64,000 nucleotides of DNA. Source: Uloborus plumipes. Taxonomy: Eukaryota; Arthropoda; Arachnida; Araneae; Uloboridae. The position numbers were made by a program, and so were the translations under genes. The notes under the pieces were generated by a model. That model had not been told where the DNA came from, ran no database searches, and worked only from the letters and a program-made list of their open reading frames with translations. This document shows, piece after piece, positions 24,815 through 36,424 of the stretch; within the stretch, counting starts at the first letter, position 1; every line of letters begins with the position of its first letter. The stretch is taken from positions 62,001-126,000 of the forward strand of contig JAXGGA010001139.1 of NCBI GenBank assembly GCA_038373865.1, in the 5' to 3' direction.

Positions 24815-26020
24815 TCTAATATATAGAAGAAAGTATTGGTTTCGTGAAAATTTTCGAATGTCGAATTTTGACGGATTTGCACGTTTTGAGGTGCGCTGAG
24901 TCCATTTCGACCATTTTTAGAAAATGTCTGTCTGTCTGTCTGTCTGTGTGTGTGTGAGTCTGTATGTGTGTGACCAGTTTTTGTGGCCGCGCTAGAGCAA
25001 AAACTACTGAATGAAATCGAACAAAAATTTTTTCACATATGTACCACCATGTGAACTGGTGCACCTGACTTTTTTTAGCGAATTCCTCCAAGGGGGATGG
25101 AGCAATCGCACGTGTTCTGCGCGGGGGTGATTGCTATATCTCAGGAAGTAACTGGCGGAATCAAACGAAAATTGGTCCATAGATAGACCCTACTGAGTAC
25201 AGGTGCTGATTCAATTTGTTTGTCAATATCTCCAAGGGGGGTGGAGCAATCGCACGTGTTCTGCGCAGGGGTGATTGCTATATCTCAGGAAGTAACCGGC
25301 GGAATCAAACGAAAATTGGTCCATAGGTAGACCCTACTGAGTACAGGTGCTGATTCAATTTGTTTGTCAATATCTTGAAGGGGGGTGGAGCAATCGCACG
25401 TGTTCTGCGCGGGGGTGACTGCTATATCTCAGGAAGTAACCGGCGGAATCAAACGAAAATTAGTCCATAGGTAGACCCTATTGAGTACAGGTGCTGATTC
25501 AATTTGTGTGTCAATATCTCAAAGGGGGGTGGAGCAATCAAAAGTGCTTATTTTGTCACTGCACCTACTGTATCTCGGGAAATATTGCTGCGATTTGAAT
25601 GAAATTTGGAATAACACTAACCCAATATGGAAGCAAGCATCGATTAAATTTTGGCGCCAATCGCCCCAGGGGGAGGGTGGGGTGATTTTTGCGCTTAGTC
25701 AACAATGCGAAAAATTACTTCATTAAAAAATCGCTTTCACGCTATTTAATTATCAAAACAGCTGAAAACTTTCAATGATTTGAAATTTTTAACTGTTGCC
25801 AATTTCTTTTTACTAACAAACAAAATGTTTGCAATTTATCTAAACAAGGCTTTTGCAATGATTTCCAATTTCGCTCATTGATTCTGCATTTGCAGGGTTA
25901 TTACGATAATTGGGAAATTGGCGCTGTCTCCAACTACTCGGGCGAGTACGTATTTTATTTTGTAACCGGAATTCATAAGATAGATATAGAAGAAAGTTTC
26001 GTGACGGCCACGACAGCTAG
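24815..26020 (+). mobile_element. Non-autonomous Helitron, second family, ~1.2 kb
   Basis: It starts TCTAATATATAGAAGAAAG after an A and ends with a hairpin (TCGTG-acggc-CACGA, 26000-26013) followed by CAG and CTAG, then T. A/T flanks, a TC start and a CTAG end after a short hairpin are the Helitron hallmarks. The start resembles family 1 (TCTTAATATATA). It contains a CTGT/GTGT microsatellite (24926-24970) and a ~145-bp tandem array. There is no helicase frame. A palindrome of 'tactttcttctatat' spans the left edge, so the true 5' limit could be ~14 bp further left. Confidence 0.7.
25084..25550 (+). repeat. ~145-bp tandem array (about 3.2 units) inside the Helitron
   Basis: Units start near 25089, 25234, 25378 and 25523, each with 'gtggagcaatcgcacgtgtt' (first three) and 'ctgagtacaggtgctgattc'. 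Identity is high, the last unit is partial and diverged, and the array is GC-richer than its surroundings. It is non-coding. Confidence 0.92.
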
Positions 26021-26474
26021 TTTGAATTTGCAATTCCTTTTTATTTATTACCATTAATTAGTCACCAAATAATTAATGAATCCAACATACTTCTTATAAT
26101 TAATTCAAATGTTTGTGCGCAAAATAAATACTTCACTACCGCAATATTTTTCATGTATCACCATTTACCTATCATATAGCTGGAAAATACTAATTTATTT
26201 ATCTGAACATTTACTAAACTGCAGTCTTGGTAAGTATATATAACATGAAAAAAAAAATGTATTCCATTTTTTTCTGAGTAATGAAATCCATTTATACCTA
26301 CGCAATAAGACGCATTCAAAAAAAAAAAAAAACTATTTGTGAGCTTCATGTCTGTAATATAGTCTTATTTACTTCCAATGAGATAAATTTAATCAGCTTT
26401 TATTTTTTAATTTTCCCTTTTCTTTTTTCCTCTAATTTTTCCCTGCAATTTTACATTTTTTGATGCACACACAC

Positions 26475-26477
<3 letters not shown>
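26021..26477. other. AT-rich sequence, no gene seen
   Basis: Chance short frames only, with no motif. It is followed by a (TA)n tract at 26478-26512. Confidence 0.4.
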
Positions 26478-26512
<35 letters not shown>

Positions 26513-26515
<3 letters not shown>

Positions 26516-28027
26516 TAATATATAAAAATTACGTGTCCCTGTGTTTGTGGCCAATGGACTCCTCAATTACTGAACCGATTGTAACCAAATTTTGCACGCA
26601 GTTTCAGTTTGGTCCAACTTAAATGATAGGATAGTTTTTATCTCAATTTAGGACCGCAATGTATTTTTAATTGCAAATTATGTATTTAGCTACCAGCTTT
26701 TCTGTGTTCTTGGCTAAACCTTTTTACTAAGCTTTTTTTGACACCTCCATGGCTGAGCGACATAAAGCACACGTTCTGACAGCTTCCGAAGCGCAGTAAA
26801 CAGGTAATATCTTAATATATAAAAATTACGTGTCCCTGTGTTTGTGGCCAATGGACTCCTCAGCTACTGAACCGATTTTAACCAAATTTTACACGCAGTT
26901 TCAGTTTGGTCCAACTTAAATGATAGGATAGTTTTTATCTCAATTTAGGACCGCAATGTATTTTTAATTGCAAATTATGTATTTAGCTACCAGCTTTTCT
27001 GTGTTCTTGGCTAAGCCTTTTTACTAAACATTTTTTGACACCTCCATGGCTGAGCGACATAAAGCACACGTTCTGGCAGCTTCTGGAGCGCAGTAAACAA
27101 GTAATAATCTTTCTTATCTTAATATATAAAAATTACGTGTCCCTGTGTTTGTGGCCAATGAACTCCTCAGCTACTGAACCGATTTTAACCAAATTTTACA
27201 CGCAGTTTCAGTTTGGTCTAACTTAAATGATAGGATAGTTTTTATCTCAATTTAGGACCGCAATATATTTTTGATTGCAAATTATGTATTTAGCTACCAG
27301 CTTTTCTGTGTTCTTGGCTAAGCCTTTTTACTAAACATTTTTTGACACCTCCATGGCTGAGCGACATAAAGCACACGTTCTGGCAGCTTCTGGAGAACAG
27401 TAAACAAGTAATAATCTTTCTTATCTTAATATATAAAAATTACGTGTCCCTGTGTTTGTGGCCAATGGACTCCTCAATTACTGAACCGATTGTAACCAAA
27501 TTTTGAACGCAGTTTCAGTTTGGTCCAACTTAAATGATAGGATAGTTTTTATCTCAATTTAGGACCGCAATGTATTTTTAATTGCAAATTATGTATTTAG
27601 CTACCAGCTTTTCTGTGTTCTTGGCTAAACCTTTTTACTAAGCTTTTTTTGACACCTCCATGGCTGAGCGACATAAAGCACACGTTCTGACAGCTTCCGA
27701 AGCGCAGTAAACAGGTAATATCCTAATATATAAAAATTACGTGTCCCTGTGTTTGTGGCCAATGGACTCCTCAGCTACTGAACCGATTTTAACCAAATTT
27801 TACACGCAGTTTCAGTTTGGTCCAACTTAAATGATAGGATAGTTTTTATCTCAATTTAGGACCGCAATGTATTTTTAATTGCAAATTATGTATTTAGCTA
27901 CCAGCTTTTCTGTGTTCTTGGCTAAGCCTTTTTACTAAACATTTTTTGACACCTCCATGGCTGAGCGACATAAAGCACACGTTCTGGCAGCTTCTGGAGC
28001 GCAGTAAACAAGTAATAATCTTTCTTA
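26513..28027 (+). repeat. Helitron 5'-end tandem array A (5 units)
   Basis: Units start with TCTTAATATATAAAAATTAC (the last with TCCTAATATA) at 26513, 26810, 27117, 27424 and 27721, with lengths 297, 307, 307, 297 and 307 bp. The first ~205 bp of each matches the 5' end of the full Helitrons. The remainder reads 'cctccatggctgagcgacat' and 'cgcagtaaacaagtaat'. Two unit types differ by 'ctcaattactg' versus 'ctcagctactg' and by the tail. The array runs directly into the Helitron at 28028. Confidence 0.93.
27046..27096 (+). other. Short start-codon frame repeated in array units (possible RepHel N-terminus)
   Basis: In most array units an ATG in good context (ccATGGct) opens 16 codons, MAERHKAHVLAASGAQ, then a stop. 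Helitron RepHel proteins of arthropods often begin with basic, Ala/Arg-rich stretches, so this may be the truncated first codons of the parental gene. This is an inference from position and composition only. Confidence 0.25.
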
Positions 28028-29061
28028 TAATATATAAAAATTACGTGTCCCTGTGTTTGTGTCCAATGGACTCCTCAGCTACTGAACCGCTTTTAACTAA
28101 ATTTTGCACGCAGTTTCAGTTTGGTCCAACTTAAATGATAGGATAGTTTTTATCTTAATTTAGGACCGCAATATATTTTTTATTGCAAATTATCTATTTA
28201 GCTACCAGCTTTTCTGTATTCTTGGCTAAAATTGTTTAAACTACCCGGAATGCCACTACATAATCTACGGTTAAAAATTGGTTTACCCGTAGTTCTTCTA
28301 CGTAATTTAAATCCACCGAGATTATGCAATGGTACGCGTTTAGTTATCAAAAAAATCACCGGGAACATTATTGAGGCAAACATTTTGACTGGCAAGTTTA
28401 AAGATGAAGTAGTTCTGTTGCCACGTATCCCAATGACACCGTCAGAATCTTCAATACCCTTCAAAAGGCTACATTTTCCCATTCGTTTAGCTTTCGCCAT
28501 GTCCATTAATAAGTCCCAAGGACAAACAATGTCAATTTGCGGTTTAGATTTAGAAAATCCATGTTTTTCCCCCATGGGCAACTATAGGTCGCTTGCTCCC
28601 GTGTGTGAAAACCGTCCAATTTATTTTTGTTTACAAGAGACAGATTAACAAAGAATATTGTGCACCGATTAGTGTTGAGTTAAACTGAAATTAAAGTGCT
28701 TATAATTCAAAAAATAACAAATAATATTGGTTAATTATCTACCCTACCTACATTATTAAAAAACAAAATGTTACATTAAAAAATAAAATGTTACAATAGC
28801 AATTAGCAAATTTTTAATTAACTCAATTGTTACAAGCTTGAATATAATATTTCTATGAACTAAAATGCTACATTTTTTTGTTGATTTTTTTGTTTCTAGC
28901 AAACTTAGGAAATTTTTGTTCGATTGTTTTCATATTTTGACGTCAAATTCATATTTATATAAAGTTAATCTCTATTACGGTAATAAAGTTTTTCGTTTCT
29001 ATTGAAACATTATAGTTTAACCCATACCTTAGCCACAGCAACGCGTGGCCGGGTCAGCTAG
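28028..29061 (+). mobile_element. Helitron family 1, copy H1 (~1.03 kb)
   Basis: The 5' part matches the array units (start reduced to TATAATATATAAAAATTACG after loss of a few bases). A helicase tail fragment (28235-28648) follows, then an AT-rich 3' part. The end has the hairpin GCCAC-agcaacgc-GTGGC (29032-29049), then CGGGTCAG and CTAG (29058-29061). The next base begins another unit's TC, with no host DNA between. It is non-autonomous: it has no Rep and only the helicase end. Confidence 0.9.
28235..28648 (+). pseudogene. Helitron helicase C-terminal fragment, copy 1
   Basis: The frame reads 'GMPLHNLRLKIGLPVVLLRN', 'LNPPRLCNGTRLVIKKITGN', 'LTGKF', 'PRIPMTP', '[17 protein letters not shown]' and '[10 protein letters not shown]'. 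This is the Pif1-type helicase end of RepHel. Two extra C bases after CFS (28568 region) shift the frame, so the expected HGQL.VA.SR is read out of frame as '[12 protein letters not shown]'. Only about the last 130 residues of a ~1400-residue protein are present. Confidence 0.88.
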
Positions 29062-29975
29062 TCTTAATATATAAAAATTACGTGTCCCTGTGTTTGTGGC
29101 CAATGGACTCCTCAATTACTGAACCGATTGTAACCAAATTTTGCACGCAGTTTCAGTTTGGTCCAACTTAAATGATAGGATAGTTTTTATCTCAATTTAG
29201 GACCGCAATGTATTTTTAATTGCAAATTATGTATTTAGCTACCAGCTTTTCTGTGTTCTTGGCTAAACCTTTTTACTAAGCCTTTTTAGTAAGCCTTTTT
29301 TGACACCTCCATGGCTGAGCGACATAAAGCACACGTTCTGACAGCTTTCGAAGCGCAATAAACAGGTAATATCTTAATATATAAAAATTACGTGTCCCTG
29401 TGTTTGTGGCCAATGGACTCCTCAATTACTGAACCGATTGTAACCAAATTTTGCACGCAGTTTCAGTTTGGTCCAACTTAAATGATAGGATAGTTTTTAT
29501 CTCAATTTAGGACCGCAATGTATTTTTAATTGCAAATTATGTATTTAGCTACCAGCTTTTCTGTGTTCTTGGCTAAACCTTTTTACTAAGCTTTTTTTGA
29601 CACCTCCATGGCTGAGCGACATAAAGCACACATTCTGACAGCTTCCGAAGCGCAGTAAACAGGTAATATCTTAATATATAAAAATTACGTGTCCCTGTGT
29701 TTGTGGCCAATGGACTCCTCAGCTACTGAACCGATTTTAACCAAATTTTACACGCAGTTTCAGTTTGGTCCAACTTAAATGATAGGATAGTTTTTATCTC
29801 AATTTAGGACCGCAATGTATTTTTAATTGCAAATTATGTATTTAGCTACCAGCTTTTCTGTGTTCTTGGCTAAGCCTTTTTACTAAACATTTTTTGACAC
29901 CTCCATGGCTGAGCGACATAAAGCACACGTTCTGGCAGCTTCTGGAGCGCAGTAAACAAGTAATAATCTTTCTTA
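29062..29975 (+). repeat. Helitron 5'-end tandem array B (3 units)
   Basis: Units start at 29062, 29372 and 29669 (310, 297 and 307 bp). The first begins with TC immediately after the CTAG of H1. The first unit is longer because of a small internal duplication ('taagcctttttag', near 29277-29300). The last runs directly into Helitron H2. Confidence 0.92.
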
Positions 29976-30997
29976 TCTTAATATATAAAAATTACGTGTC
30001 CCTGTGTTTGTGGCCAATGGACTCCTCAATTACTGAACCGATTGTAACCAAATTTTGCACGCAGTTTCAGTTTGGTCCAACTTAAATGATAGGATAGTTT
30101 TTATCTCAATTTAGGACCGCAATGTATTTTTAATTGCAAATTATGTATTTAGCTACCAGCTTTTCTGTATTCTTGGCTAAAATTGTTTAAACATACCCGG
30201 AATGCCACTACATAATCTACGGTTAAAAATTGGTTTACCCGTAGTTCTTCTACGTAATTTAAATCCACCGAGATTATGCAATGGTACGCGTTTAGTTATC
30301 AAAAAAATCACCGGGAACATTATTGAGGCAAACATTTTGACTGGCAAGTTTAAAGATGAAGTAGTTCTGTTGCCACGTATCCCAATGACACCGTCAGAAT
30401 CTTCAATACCCTTCAAAAGGCTACATTTTCCCATTCGTTTAGCTTTCGCCATGTCCATTAATAAGTCCCAAGGACAAACAATGTCAATTTGCGGTTTAGA
30501 TTTAGAAAATCCATGTTTTTCCCCCATGGGCAACTATAGGTCGCTTGCTCCCGTGTGTGAAAACCGTCCAATTTATTTTTGTTTACAAGAGACAGATTAA
30601 CAAAGAATATTGTGCACCGATTAGTGTTGAGTTAAACTGTTTAATTCAAAAAATAACAAATAATATTGGTTAATTATCTACCCTACCTACATTATTAAAA
30701 AACAAAATGTTACATTAAAAAATAAAATGTTACAATAGCAATTAGCAAATTTTTAATTAACTCAATTGTTACAAGCTTGAATATAATATTTCTATGAACT
30801 AAAATGCTACATTTTTTGTTGATTTTTTGTTTCTAGCAAACTTAGGAAATTTTTGTTCGATTGTTTTCATATTTTGACGTCAAATTCATATTTATATAAA
30901 GTTAATCTCTATTACGGTAATAAAGTTTTTCGTTTCTATTGAAACATTATAGTTTAACCCATACCTTAGCCACAGCAACGCGTGGCCGGGTCAGCTA

Positions 30998-30998
<1 letters not shown>
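29976..30998 (+). mobile_element. Helitron family 1, copy H2 (1023 bp)
   Basis: Starts TCTTAATATATAAAAATTAC, carries the helicase tail (30190-30600), and ends with the hairpin and CTAG at 30995-30998 followed by T and a long (TA)n tract. It differs from H1 and H3 by a small deletion near 30640 ('aaactgtttaattc'). Confidence 0.92.
30190..30600 (+). pseudogene. Helitron helicase C-terminal fragment, copy 2
   Basis: Almost identical to the copy at 28235-28648, with the same two-base C expansion that breaks the frame after CFS. The shared lesion shows the copies were amplified after the helicase fragment was already broken. Confidence 0.88.
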
Positions 30999-31077
<79 letters not shown>

Positions 31078-31096
31078 ATATATATATATATATAAT

Positions 31097-31167
<71 letters not shown>
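30999..31167. repeat. (TA)n tract at the centre of the inverted Helitron block
   Basis: About 165 bp of TA repeats with periodic 'taatat' interruptions. It lies between the CTAG ends of two oppositely oriented Helitrons. Confidence 0.97.
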
Positions 31168-31168
<1 letters not shown>

Positions 31169-32202
31169 TAGCTGACCCGGCCACGCGTTGCTGTGGCTAA
31201 GGTATGGGTTAAACTATAATGTTTCAATAGAAACGAAAAACTTTATTACCGTAATAGAGATTAACTTTATATAAATATGAATTTGACGTCAAAATATGAA
31301 AACAATCGAACAAAAATTTCCTAAGTTTGCTAGAAACAAAAAATCAACAAAAAATGTAGCATTTTAGTTCATAGAAATATTATATTCAAGCTTGTAACAA
31401 TTGAGTTAATTAAAAATTTGCTAATTGCTATTGTAACATTTTATTTTTTAATGTAACATTTTGTTTTTTAATAATGTAGGTAGGGTAGATAATTAACCAA
31501 TATTATTTGTTATTTTTTGAATTATAAGCACTTTAATTTCAGTTTAACTTAACACTAATCGGTGCACAATATTCTTTGTTAATCTGTCTCTTGTAAACAA
31601 AAATAAATTGGACGGTTTTCACACACGGGAGCAAGCGACCTATAGTTGCCCATGGGGGAAAAACATGGATTTTCTAAATCTAAACCGCAAATTGACATTG
31701 TTTGTCCTTGGGACTTATTAATGGACATGGCGAAAGCTAAACGAATGGGAAAATGTAGCCTTTTGAAGGGTATTTAAGATTCTGACGGTGTCATTGGGAT
31801 ACGTGGCAACAGAACTACTTCATCTTTAAACTTGCCAGTCAAAATGTTTGCCTCAATAATGTTCCCGGTGATTTTTTTGATAACTAAACGCGTACCATTG
31901 CATAATCTCGGTGGATTTAAATTACGTAGAAGAACTACGGGTAAACCAATTTTTAACCGTAGATTATGTAGTGGCATTCCGGGTATGTTTAAACAATTTT
32001 AGCCAAGAATACAGAAAAGCTGGTAGCTAAATACATAATTTGCAATAAAAAATATATTGCGGTCCTAAATTAAGATAAAAACTATCCTATCATTTAAGTT
32101 GGACCAAACTGAAACTGCGTGCAAAATTTAGTTAAAAGCGGTTCAGTAGCTGAGGAGTCCATTGGACACAAACACAGGGACACGTAATTTTTATATATTA
32201 TA
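31168..32202 (-). mobile_element. Helitron family 1, copy H3 (minus strand, ~1.03 kb)
   Basis: CTAG of the minus strand lies at 31168-31171, preceded by A, with the terminal hairpin just inside. Private variants at its 5' end ('gtccaatgga', 'ccgcttttaac') match H1 (28028-29061) and not H2, so it is an inverted copy of H1. Confidence 0.92.
31581..31994 (-). pseudogene. Helitron helicase C-terminal fragment, copy 3
   Basis: Same fragment on the minus strand. It shares the C expansion after CFS and has an additional nonsense change: the second Ser codon of 'SESSIPF' is TAA here (near 31774). Confidence 0.88.
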
Positions 32203-33705
32203 AGAAAGATTATTACTTGTTTACTGCGCTCCAGAAGCTGCCAGAACGTGTGCTTTATGTCGCTCAGCCATGGAGGTGTCAAAAAATGTTTAGTAAAAAG
32301 GCTTAGCCAAGAACACAGAAAAGCTGGTAGCTAAATACATAATTTGCAATTAAAAATACATTGCGGTCCTAAATTGAGATAAAAACTATCCTATCATTTA
32401 AGTTGGACCAAACTGAAACTGCGTGTAAAATTTGGTTAAAATCGGTTCAGTAGCTGAGGAGTCCATTGGCCACAAACACAGGGACACGTAATTTTTATAT
32501 ATTAGGATATTACCTGTTTACTGCGCTTCGGAAGCTGTCAGAACGTGTGCTTTATGTCGCTCAGCCATGGAGGTGTCAAAAAAAGCTTAGTAAAAAGGTT
32601 TAGCCAAGAACACAGAAAAGCTGGTAGCTAAATACATAATTTGCAATTAAAAATACATTGCGGTCCTAAATTGAGATAAAAACTATCCTATCATTTAAGT
32701 TGGACCAAACTGAAACTGCGTGCAAAATTTGGTTACAATCGGTTCAGTAATTGAGGAGTCCATTGGCCACAAACACAGGGACACGTAATTTTTATATATT
32801 AAGATAAGAAAGATTATTACTTGTTTACTGCGCTCCAGAAGCTGCCAGAACGTGTGCTTTATGTCGTTCAGCCATGGAGGTGTCAAAAAATGTTTAGTAA
32901 AAAGGCTTAGCCAAGAACACAGAAAAGCTGGTAGCTAAATACATAATTTGCAATTAAAAATTCATTGCGGTCCTAAATTGAGATAAAAACTATCCTATCA
33001 TTTAAGTTGGACCAAACTGAAACTGCGTGTAAAATTTGGTTAAAATCGGTTCAGTAGCTGAGGAGTCCATTGGCCACAAACACAGGGACACGTAATTTTT
33101 ATATATTAAGATATTACCTGTTTACTGCGCTTCGGAAGCTGTCAGAACGTGTGCTTTATGTCGCTCAGCCATGGAGGTGTCAAAAAAAGCTTAGTAAAAA
33201 GGTTTAGCCAAGAACACAGAAAAGCTGGTAGCTAAATACATAATTTGCAATTAAAAATACATTGCGGTCCTAAATTGAGATAAAAACTATCCTATCATTT
33301 AAGTTGGACCAAACTGAAACTGCGTGCAAAATTTGGTTACAATCAGTTCAGTAATTGAGGAGTCCATTGGCCACAAGCACAGGGACACGTAATTTTTATA
33401 TATTAAGATATTACCTGTTTACTACGCTCCGGAAGCTGTCAGAACGTGTGCTTTATGTCGCTCAGCCATGGAGGTGTCAAAAAATGTTTAGTAAAAAGGC
33501 TTAGCCAAGAACACAGAAAAGCTGGTAGCTAAATACATAATTTGCAATTAAAAATACATTGCGGTCCTAAATTGAGATAAAAACTATCCTATCATTTAAG
33601 TTGGACCAAACTGAAACTGCGTGTAAAATTTGGTTAAAATCGGTTCAGTAGCTGAGGAGTCCATTGGCCACAAACACAGGGACACGTAATTTTTATATAT
33701 TAAGA
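32203..33705 (-). repeat. Helitron 5'-end tandem array C (5 units, minus strand)
   Basis: Unit boundaries (GA of the inverted TC) lie at 32507, 32804, 33111, 33408 and 33705. Most units are 297 bp, with 305-307 for the others. The units nearest H3 match, in mirror order, the units nearest H1 in array A, including the rare 'tcctaata' start. The outermost units do not match in order. Confidence 0.92.
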
Positions 33706-35808
33706 TATATATGTATGTATGTATATACATATATAATGAAGGTGAGCCAAAGAAAGCCTGCACGGCAGTTTTTTTTTACGTAATTGGATCGAGAATGTTT
33801 GCTAGACTCGTGAATTTACAGTCATCAAAAGGCCTAACTAACTAGAAAGCATTATCAATTTATTTTAACAGGCAAAAGTGCTGTGAATTTTATTACAAAG
33901 TTGTCTAGTCAAAATAGCCTCATTTTACTGTAGAGTTAGTTGATGACTCTTTAGCACTTGAAACCTTGAGTTTAAAGCTTTAAAAACTCTAAATTTTTTG
34001 TTATTATTTATTAAATGTTACTTTATATTTGTTTTAAGAAATATTATGTAACTTTAAAAAAATGCTTTAAAGCAATTTTAATTTCAAACTAGAGCGTAAC
34101 TGAAATTTGAATTATGGAAAGATTGAACGACCTGCAGTCACTAATTTTTGCAAAAACTATTGACTTTGTAGACCAACAATCTTATCTTTTACTTACAAAC
34201 ACAACTCAAATGTTGTACCATTTTTATTTAATGTGTTTTGCATTTTTTTTCCTAATGCATCATCAAATAACTTCCAAAAAAATAGTTTCTTACCCTTTGT
34301 CTTTCCCTTTTAACATCTTAAAAATAAAATGAAAATTTTGCGATCAATTTAATGTTGAAAAAGCATTCAGGTTATTTTTAATTTCTAATAAGAAAAATTT
34401 GGACGCCTTAAATTGCTGATGTTATTTGTCGGAAAAACCGTATGAAATAAAATTGAAAAAAAAGGGGACAAGAGGGCTTTTTCACATAGACAAAAGGACA
34501 TCTCTTCTCTAAACCATTGAATTAGAAAATAGCTCTGCCAGATTGAAAGTTACAAGTGCGAGGTGATTGATCAAAGAATAAAATTGACAAATTGTATGAA
34601 AGGAAACAGCGAATGGAACGGCGAAATCATTTACAAGCGTTACGGAAGTTAAAATTAAGTGTCTGAAAGAACTCTTACGCCAGTCAACTACAGGGTGAGA
34701 CCAACCAGTGAGTCGTAATGTAGACTGGCGCTTTTCCAAACTTTATTGCAGCAAAACGCTTAAGGCAAGAAAAAATCTTTCGGAAAATTCCCGTGGAATT
34801 AATTTTTCTTTCGAACTTTCCTAAATTTTTTAGTTTAAAATCTATCCAATTAATTGTTTTTTTTTGTTTTGTTTAGGGGAGAGATCGTGTCAAGATCATG
34901 CAAGGTTAAGGTAATATACGGGCTCTGATTCTCGAAAGCCTATGTGTTCAGAACTGATAGTCTAATGGGGAAGTATAAGACTTAAACTGATTTGACCTAT
35001 GTACACGAGAGAACCTTGCATTACTTATTTATTTAATTATTTTTAAAAAAAATTTTGAGACTTATTATGAGTAAAAAATTTCCTGCGCATAAAATTCATG
35101 TTTATAGTTTTCTTTTTGCTGCTGTATAGATTGTTTTGGTTATTTTATCATGGTGGGCACGAAACTAGTGTCCCTTGACTAGTAGTATTGATTTATCTGG
35201 GATATTTTGTTATTTTATTCGCTGATGCTTTTTCATCGTCTTTGAGTTAACATAAAAGTTCTGTTTGGGCCAAGTCGGTAGATCGTGTTTATGTTAAATC
35301 AATATGCGTAGTTATTCAACTTTCAAATTCTTAATTTTTTTTTCTCCAGAAATTCTTAGAAATGACCTAAAACCTGAAATGAAACAAAATCCTCTTGAAG
35401 TTCCGAAAGAATCGTGTTTCGAAGAAAATATCCATACTTATATTTGTAATAGCACTAAATCAGATTTATGCTTATCATCTAACTCGGACTAATATTTAAA
35501 GCATTCTATGAGACTAAATAATTGTACGATATACAGAGCTGTTAAAAAACTATAAAAAACAGGTTATTACACGCATTTTTTTTCTAACTATAGCAGAATA
35601 AAAGTTTAAAAACCATTGTGAATTTAAGAAACAGAGCTTTCCGTTGATGTATGACATGGCGTACTCACGGCAGGTTTAAGTTTCTGATCGCCCCAAAATG
35701 GTTAAAAAACCAGTATTTTACTAGCAAAAATGTAATGCACAGTAAAAAATACAACCATTCTCAGCCGCCAGACACATCGCATGCTGCTTAGAAGAGCAGA
35801 GGGAAGTA
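33706..35808. other. No gene seen
   Basis: AT-rich; short frames at 34114-34332 and 34509-34739 have no recognisable motif. A TA/TATG tract lies at 33705-33736. Confidence 0.45.
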
Positions 35809-36424
35809 TACAGGGTGTCCACTCCAATCGTGGACCAATAGCTAATTTCTAAACCGTTAGAGATACGCATATAGTTTATTTAGGAAAAAATCTCCAAATT
35901 ACGAAAGGAATTTTGGGTCTATTCAATGTTTTTCAAAAAATCAAATTTTGAAAGAGTTAGGAAATTTAAATTTTTATACAGCCCCCCAGTCCTATCAATC
36001 ATATTTAGTAAAACATTCTTGACACTGTAACGTTTAAAACTAAAAAAAAATCACTCCTCTACCACAAAAATTGACCGAGATATGACGTTTTGAAAAATCA
36101 AGATTTTGCATTATTTCTGCCGTGGGCAGGTAAAGGACAGTAACTGCAAATTTTTCGATTTTCATTTTTTTGCATTTTTGAAATCTATGTTACATTAGTT
36201 TTATGGTACAAGCATCTTTTTTTGTTTTCCGATGAAAAAAAACTGTTTTTTACCCAATGGTAATTAGCAGTAACTGCATTTTTCGTTGCTGTGGGCAGGT
36301 AAACGGCAGTATCTGCATGTCTGCAGGATGAACATAATATGAATCGCTGTGCAAAAATTGCATCAAGCCGCAAAAACCGTTTTCCTTTGTACCTAAACTG
36401 AGCGAAAGTAGGGGTGCCCTAATA

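Noticed and set aside
27035..27226. Recurrent frame MTPPWLSDIKHTFWQLLE in the Helitron array units, both strands
   Set aside because: It opens from a TTG, is out of frame with the ATG in good context and runs into Helitron non-coding termini; repetition reflects the array, not selection.
28198..28581. Minus-strand frame opposite the Helitron helicase fragment (also 30177-30533 and 22153-22422)
   Set aside because: Shadow of the real helicase frame on the other strand.
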